A stretch of DNA of 37,063 bases from NCBI GenBank assembly GCA_026397605.1, contig JAPLUM010000764.1:1-37063 (forward strand), in the 5' to 3' direction. The position numbers were made by a program, and so were the translations under genes. Of the stretch, positions 33,281 through 37,063 are shown piece by piece. Below the pieces are notes generated by a model. The model had not been told where the DNA came from and ran no database searches. It saw only the letters and a program-made list of their open reading frames with translations. Every line of letters begins with the position of its first letter. The first letter of the stretch is position 1. Source of the stretch: Verrucomicrobiota bacterium. Lineage in GTDB: Bacteria > Verrucomicrobiota > Verrucomicrobiia > Verrucomicrobiales > Verrucomicrobiaceae.

Positions 33281-33808
33281 ATGCATTCTGCCTCAATCCT
33301 CATCCTTACAGCAGCCTTGTGCGTGTCTTGGCAGGCCCATGCGCATACCTTACACCGCTCTACAGCTGAGGCTGAGTACAATCCAAAGACGCAAAAGCTG
33401 GAAGTAAGCTTGACGGTCTTCATCGATGATTTTGAGCTGGCGCTGATCCGTCAGTCGGAAAAACGAATGTCTTTTGAACAGACTCCTAAGGCGGATCTGG
33501 ATGCTCAGATCCAGAGCTATCTAAACAAAAACTTCCAGCTAATGGATGCCAAAGGCAGCATGTCCAAACTGACCTGGGTAGGACGAAAAATAGATGCCAT
33601 CTCCGCCCAAAAGGATGATCCCGAGGTGTCTGTTTTTTTCGAACTCGATCTACCCGATGGATTCTCAGGCATCACCCTGCGTTACGCCATTCTTCAAGAT
33701 TTGTTTAAGGATCAGGTCAATCTGCTGCATCTCCGCGCTGACAACAAACAGCGCGAACTCCTCTTCACTCAAGCTGAAGCGGAGAAACGACTCGATGCGG
33801 CCCACTGA
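33281..33808 (+). CDS. DUF6702-like exported protein
   Basis: A protein of 175 residues from the ATG at 33281; the tracked start is the TTG directly before it. A signal peptide (MHSASILILTAALCVSWQAHA) is followed by HTLHRSTAEAEYNPKTQKLEVSLTVFIDDFELAL, the usual opening of the DUF6702 family (H-----S-----N---LEV--K-F-DDLE--L). The rest is beta-rich (MDAKGSMSKLTWVGRKID, VSVFFELDLPD, YAILQDLFKDQVNLLHLRADNKQRELLFT). The function of the family is not known. The gene lies 23 nt after the M1 aminopeptidase on the same strand, so the two are probably co-transcribed and may act on the same exported substrates. Its end lies 4 nt from the convergent PQQ-propeller gene. Confidence 0.75.
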   Translation: MHSASILILTAALCVSWQAHAHTLHRSTAEAEYNPKTQKLEVSLTVFIDDFELALIRQSEKRMSFEQTPKADLDAQIQSYLNKNFQLMDAKGSMSKLTWVGRKIDAISAQKDDPEVSVFFELDLPDGFSGITLRYAILQDLFKDQVNLLHLRADNKQRELLFTQAEAEKRLDAAH

Positions 33809-33812
33809 TTCT

Positions 33813-34988
33813 TTATTGCAGCTTCCAGAGCTTCTTATCGCTTCGCACAAAGACGGCTCCGTTGCTGATGGCAGGTGTGCAGAGCAGGGTGTCTTTGAGC
33901 TCAATGGTATGAATCACTTCACCTTCCTTGGCGTTGGTATCGATGACTTGGAAATCGCCACGCTCACTAACGATGTAGATGTATTGACCCGCAGCAACGG
34001 GTGAGCCGCTAAGTGGACCTTTAAGCCGCAGTTTCCAGGCTTCGTCGCCATTGGCGATGCTGGCCTTGATAAGAACTCCGGTGCCATTGAGAACGTAGAT
34101 CGACTCAGCAATCACTAAGGGGCTGCCAGTGCCTGGCTTCAGACCTGCTGCGCGCCAGAGTTGCGATGCTGCTCCGCGTTCTGGAGCCAGAGCCGTCACT
34201 CCATTAGAGGGGACATAGATGGCATTTTGAGTGACGGCCGAACTGGGAATCGTGCCTGCGCCGTCAGTGTAGTCCCACTCGATCTCTCCGGTCTTCGGAT
34301 TCACGCCTGTGAGGCCTTTGCTGGATTGCAGCGCCACAACGTCTTTGTAAACCACAGCGCTGGTCCAGTTCGCTGCTTTGGGGCGCTCCTTCTTCCAACG
34401 GTTTTTCCCTGTCACCACATCAATGCCAACAGCGATGGATTCGCTATCGTTCTCACTCTGCACGACCAGCGTTTCATCGAGGACGACTGGTGAGGATGAC
34501 ATGCCGAGGCTATTGCTGGCATTCGAGTAATCATAAGTCAGTCCACGCAGCCAGAGCAGGTTCCCATCCAGATCAAATGCAAAGAGATCGTTGCATGAGT
34601 AGAGAGCAAAAACACGCTTGCCATCGCTGCACGGAGTCGGCGCAGCAACGCTGGTCTTACTATGGGCCATTGTACGGCCCGTAGCCTTCATCACTCGCTC
34701 CCAGAGTTTTTTGCCATCCACAGCACTGAAACAAAAGACGTGGAGGTTCGCCTGATCCGGCCCACTGGAGCAGGTGATGAACACCTTTTCGCCCACCACA
34801 ATCGGACTGCTAAGCCCACGCCCAGGAAGATCGATATTCCAAGCGAGGTTCACTTTTGGCCCAGGCACTGTGGCTTCCGCTGAAACAGCACTTCCATTCG
34901 GGCCGCGAAACTGCGGCCAGTCAGCGGCGGAGAGAAAGGATGAAGGGAGAAGGATGAGGGATGAAAGGAGAGTGAATGTGGAGCTCAT
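33813..34988 (-). CDS. Exported PQQ-binding-like beta-propeller repeat protein
   Basis: A protein of 391 residues with a signal peptide (MSSTFTLLSSLILLPSSFLSA) and the sequence ADWPQFRGPNGSA, which opens a large group of secreted propellers in Verrucomicrobiota and Planctomycetota. Repeated blades follow the pattern G---A-D---G---W: VFCFSAVDGKKLWER, LFAFDLDGNLLWL, GIDVVTGKNRWKKE, TGVNPKTGEIEWDY, ALAPERGAASQLWR, IKASIANGDEAWKL, FQVIDTNAKEGEVIHT. Each would be one blade of a quinoprotein-like propeller, but the catalytic residues of PQQ dehydrogenases are not evident, so a scaffold or binding role outside the cytoplasm is likelier. It is the last gene of a minus-strand cluster, starting 4 nt after the preceding small membrane gene. 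Confidence 0.87.
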   Translation of the reverse strand: MSSTFTLLSSLILLPSSFLSAADWPQFRGPNGSAVSAEATVPGPKVNLAWNIDLPGRGLSSPIVVGEKVFITCSSGPDQANLHVFCFSAVDGKKLWERVMKATGRTMAHSKTSVAAPTPCSDGKRVFALYSCNDLFAFDLDGNLLWLRGLTYDYSNASNSLGMSSSPVVLDETLVVQSENDSESIAVGIDVVTGKNRWKKERPKAANWTSAVVYKDVVALQSSKGLTGVNPKTGEIEWDYTDGAGTIPSSAVTQNAIYVPSNGVTALAPERGAASQLWRAAGLKPGTGSPLVIAESIYVLNGTGVLIKASIANGDEAWKLRLKGPLSGSPVAAGQYIYIVSERGDFQVIDTNAKEGEVIHTIELKDTLLCTPAISNGAVFVRSDKKLWKLQ

Positions 34989-34992
34989 AGAA

Positions 34993-35220
34993 TTAATGTG
35001 ATTTCAAACGGCGATCTTGGATAACTTTCCGATACTTCTTGAGGTCTAAATCAAAAAATAGAAGCCAAACACCGATTGGCCACGTCATGCTGAATAGAGC
35101 CGTGATTAACCCAAAGGAATAGGGATTGGCGGTTTGCTGCGGTGGCAAGAAAAAAGCCAAGCAAATGAGCGTGCCAAATAATGCTGAAACAAGACAAACA
35201 AGATAACGCATTGGTGTCAT
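34993..35220 (-). CDS. Small hypothetical membrane protein
   Basis: A protein of 75 residues from the ATG at 35220 (MTPMRYLVCLVSALFG); the tracked start is a TTG 19 codons earlier that overlaps the end of the upstream 52-residue ORF. Two membrane helices (YLVCLVSALFGTLICLAFFLP and FGLITALFSMTWPIGVWLLFF) are followed by a basic tail (LKKYRKVIQDRRLKSH). I recognise no family. It lies between a 52-residue membrane ORF and the PQQ propeller gene, which begins 4 nt after its stop, so it is probably in the same transcript. No convincing ribosome site was seen before any of the candidate starts. Confidence 0.6.
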   Translation of the reverse strand: MTPMRYLVCLVSALFGTLICLAFFLPPQQTANPYSFGLITALFSMTWPIGVWLLFFDLDLKKYRKVIQDRRLKSH

Positions 35221-35252
35221 TTTGAAAACGCTGTAAAAAATCAAAAACGCTA

Positions 35253-35411
35253 TCAAAACGACTTTTGAATATCCCAAACGAACTCAGACCATAATTTTCC
35301 GCTGATTTTCGTCCCCAAGAAACCAATCACGATCGGTATAAGGCAGGATAAACCAGCAAGGATCAACTTAGCCTTGGTTCGGTCTACAGTGGCTTTGGCG
35401 TCTGGGCTCAT
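35253..35411 (-). CDS. Tiny single-pass membrane protein (52 residues, not in ORF track)
   Basis: The reading frame is ATG AGC CCA GAC GCC ... CAA AAG TCG TTT TGA. It encodes a short charged head (MSPDAKATVDRTKAK), one hydrophobic helix (LILAGLSCLIPIVIGFLG) and a tail (TKISGKLWSEFVWDIQKSF). The ATG lies 11 nt after the stop of the larger gene upstream, in the same direction, and the ORF fills a gap that would otherwise be the longest in this cluster. No strong Shine-Dalgarno precedes it. It is plausible by position and hydrophobicity, but at this length chance cannot be excluded. Confidence 0.5.
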   Translation of the reverse strand: MSPDAKATVDRTKAKLILAGLSCLIPIVIGFLGTKISGKLWSEFVWDIQKSF

Positions 35412-35422
35412 TGATAGTTGAT

Positions 35423-36529
35423 TCACTTCTTCGCCAAAATCGCCGTTCCAGTCTCATCACAGATGCGCAGCTGGAATTGCCATTCGACGGTCCAGGATTC
35501 GGTTTGTTCGTTCTGGCAGCATTTGACGAGGATGGTGTTTTTGCCCTTCTTGAGATTCACGGGCAGTTTGTATTGATCCAGTTTGGCTCCGCGATGGTAT
35601 TCATCTCGGGCAAAGAGGAGTTCGCCATTGAGCCAGACTTTCCAGCCATCTTTGCAGCCCAGGCGGATTTGCGCATCCCGCTCTGCAGCTGATTCAAACT
35701 CCGTGTAGGCATAACCAGTGACTTCCTTGAGCATGGTGAAGGGCTTATTGAAGTCGATCTGGCCGTATTCATCCTTGCTGGTGAAGTCGATCCATTTTGC
35801 CTCGGCGTTTTTGCCGGGATAGCCAGCGTCTAACCGGATCTCTTTTTCGGGTGGAAACTCGGTATCGAATCCTTTGCGCTCCACATTGGTGAAGGGGGCG
35901 ATGAGTTTCCAGTCCATGAGAAATCCGAAGTGTTTTGGTAGATCGACGGGCTTGCCGAGGTCCTTGAGCTTTTTGGCCAAGTCCTTGATCTGATCTTCAT
36001 CGCGGGCGCTGTTCATGGCCTTGAGATAAGCATTGGTCGCCTCGTCTTTGCGGCCCTGAGCTAACTCTTCATCACCCGCTTGCAGTAGCTTTGCCACAGG
36101 ATGACGGCGCAGCTCGCTGCTCGGGTCTTCTAACAGGGAAGGCGTGATCTTTTCGGCCAATTCTGGCTGCGCACGCTGGATGAGATCAAAAGCCACGACT
36201 CGTGGAGCAGGACTGTTTTTCGTATCGGCTAAGAAGGCCTGCACAGACTCAATGGGCAGCTTTTTGGACAAGATCGCCTGATCAGCGATCACGCCGACAG
36301 CCGCGCGTAACCAATTTTCAGCGAGCGGGTTGGCCCCGTTCATGCCAGCAAGCACTTCTGGTAGTGTCGCAGGATCAGCCTGGGTGAGCTGCTGCCAAGC
36401 ACGGGTAGCCTGTTCATTTCCTGAGCCTTCACGATTGACGGCGCGGATATCTTCCAGCGGAGCGCTAAGGCTGGCGGCCTGGATGGCAATGGAACTGAGG
36501 GTAAGACAACTGATCAGGGCGGCTTTCAT
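35423..36529 (-). CDS. Exported hypothetical protein with C-terminal beta-sandwich, scaffold-like
   Basis: A protein of 368 residues from the ATG at 36529, which begins a signal peptide (MKAALISCLTLSSIAIQAA); the tracked ORF adds 21 residues with no such signal. The first half is helical and repeat-like (WQQLTQADPATLPEVLAGM, NWLRAAVGVIADQAI, RVVAFDLIQRAQPELAEKI, DEELAQGRKDEATNAYLKAMNSA), suggesting HEAT- or TPR-type helices. The second half (MDWKLIAPFTNVERKGFDTEFPPE, ARDAQIRLGCKDGWKVWLNGELLF-type stretch, KLPVNLKKGKNTILVKCCQNEQTESWTVEWQFQLRI) resembles the jelly-roll domain of glycan-active or glycan-binding secreted proteins. No catalytic motif was recognised. It heads a minus-strand cluster that ends with the PQQ propeller; binding or assembly outside the cytoplasm is inference. 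Confidence 0.75.
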   Translation of the reverse strand: MKAALISCLTLSSIAIQAASLSAPLEDIRAVNREGSGNEQATRAWQQLTQADPATLPEVLAGMNGANPLAENWLRAAVGVIADQAILSKKLPIESVQAFLADTKNSPAPRVVAFDLIQRAQPELAEKITPSLLEDPSSELRRHPVAKLLQAGDEELAQGRKDEATNAYLKAMNSARDEDQIKDLAKKLKDLGKPVDLPKHFGFLMDWKLIAPFTNVERKGFDTEFPPEKEIRLDAGYPGKNAEAKWIDFTSKDEYGQIDFNKPFTMLKEVTGYAYTEFESAAERDAQIRLGCKDGWKVWLNGELLFARDEYHRGAKLDQYKLPVNLKKGKNTILVKCCQNEQTESWTVEWQFQLRICDETGTAILAKK

Positions 36530-36687
36530 GCGTGAGTGGATGCTTTCACAAAGAACGGGAATCGCCAAGACACAGTTTCGAGCTCCGTGCATTTTTATTG
36601 GCCAATACTTTGGCGCAACATGCGTCCACGCATCGCCAAGCGACGCGGAGACACTGCCGACATTCTTTTCATAGTGATCCTACCACC

Positions 36688-37063
36688 ATGAAAAGAAACG
36701 ACCCTATCTCCCACCTCATGACCCGTAACGTGATCACCGTGCATCACGGTGATCCGATTTCCAAAGTTCGTGCTTTGATGCAGGAACACGGTGTTCATCA
36801 CATTCCTGTTGTTCAAGGTGACCAGTTTGTTGGCATCATCAGCTGGAGTGACATTCTCCGTGTGAGTTTTGGTGACACCTTCCAGACGGACGAACGCACC
36901 GTCGATGCCACGCTTGATCACACTTTTTCCATCGAACAAGTGATGCAAAAAGAGGCGATCACGTTGCAAGAGACAGGCAGTGTGCGCGAAGCCGCTGAGA
37001 TTCTCGTGGCCAATACCTTCCATTCCCTGCCGATCCTTTCTGGCAGCAAGCTGGTCGGCATGG
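36688..37063 (+). CDS. CBS-domain pair protein, 3' end cut off by the window
   Basis: The ORF starts at ATG 36688 and is open to the last base, so it is absent from the track, which shows only an antisense ORF (36595-37023). The product begins MKRNDPISHLMTRNVITVHHGDPISKVRALMQEHGVHHIPVVQGDQFVGIISWSDILRV, a complete CBS domain, then DHTFSIEQVMQKEAITLQETGSVREAAEILVANTFHSLPILSGSKLVGM, most of a second. Two tandem CBS domains form a Bateman module that binds adenine nucleotides and usually acts as an energy sensor. Stand-alone CBS-pair proteins are common, and it cannot be seen whether another domain follows. It is divergent from the scaffold-like gene across 158 bases. Confidence 0.88.
   Translation, partial: MKRNDPISHLMTRNVITVHHGDPISKVRALMQEHGVHHIPVVQGDQFVGIISWSDILRVSFGDTFQTDERTVDATLDHTFSIEQVMQKEAITLQETGSVREAAEILVANTFHSLPILSGSKLVGM

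Noticed and set aside
36595-37023. Minus-strand ORF of 142 codons at the window end
   Set aside because: It is antisense to a clear CBS-domain frame on the plus strand that runs off the window, and its translation shows no family features.
1-37063. CRISPR arrays, tRNA, rRNA, prophage or integron structures
   Set aside because: No regularly spaced repeats, cloverleaf sequences, rRNA signatures, integrase genes or phage structural genes were recognised on either strand by eye.

Overview
The window looks like a gene-dense chromosomal segment from the phylum Verrucomicrobiota, most likely Verrucomicrobiaceae in the Prosthecobacter/Verrucomicrobium sense. This is an inference from gene content: a secreted PQQ-type propeller beginning ADWPQFRGPNG, a secreted CehA/McbA-like metallohydrolase, a sialate O-acetylesterase with a Lys/Pro-rich insert, a REP-associated-type transposase with a C-terminal extension, and outer-membrane functions (TamB, a TonB receptor, a beta-barrel). 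No rRNA, tRNA or CRISPR array was recognised. No stretch over 300 bases lacks a gene.

Layout. 1-2125: the end of an ABC-2 type permease, cut by the window start, overlapping a DUF58 protein. 2122-2637 (minus): dihydrofolate reductase, divergent from tamB (2667-6548), which is followed by an exported PHP-type metallohydrolase. 9124-15416 (minus): an addB-addA pair joined by an ATGA overlap. 15561-15917: a small membrane protein. 16117-18398 (minus): a LysR regulator translationally coupled to a histidine kinase. 18706-20328 (minus): a sialate O-acetylesterase broken by one in-frame TAA. 20442-23888 (minus): a four-gene unit in the order small membrane protein, CnrX-like metal sensor, ECF sigma factor, TonB-dependent receptor. 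A beta-barrel protein diverges from it at 24060. 25118-26290 (minus): a RAYT-like transposase. Then come yicC, a Tet-type MFS exporter, a VOC protein, a BrnT/BrnA toxin-antitoxin pair overlapping a VanZ-like gene, a TSUP transporter, an M1 aminopeptidase with its DUF6702-like partner, and a minus-strand cluster (scaffold-like secreted protein, two tiny membrane proteins, PQQ propeller). The window ends inside a CBS-domain gene.

The best candidate for a little-described system is 20442-23986. The sensor keeps all five residues that bind Ni/Co in CnrX of Cupriavidus metallidurans, as I recall them, at identical spacing. The gene order matches cnrY-cnrX-cnrH, but the gene that follows encodes a TonB-dependent outer-membrane receptor instead of a CnrCBA efflux pump. 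This suggests metal-gated control of an outer-membrane uptake receptor. The divergent intergenic region carries two inverted copies of a 19-nt motif (16 of 19 identical) that could be its operator.

All functional calls come from reading motifs by eye. No database search or structure prediction was run.
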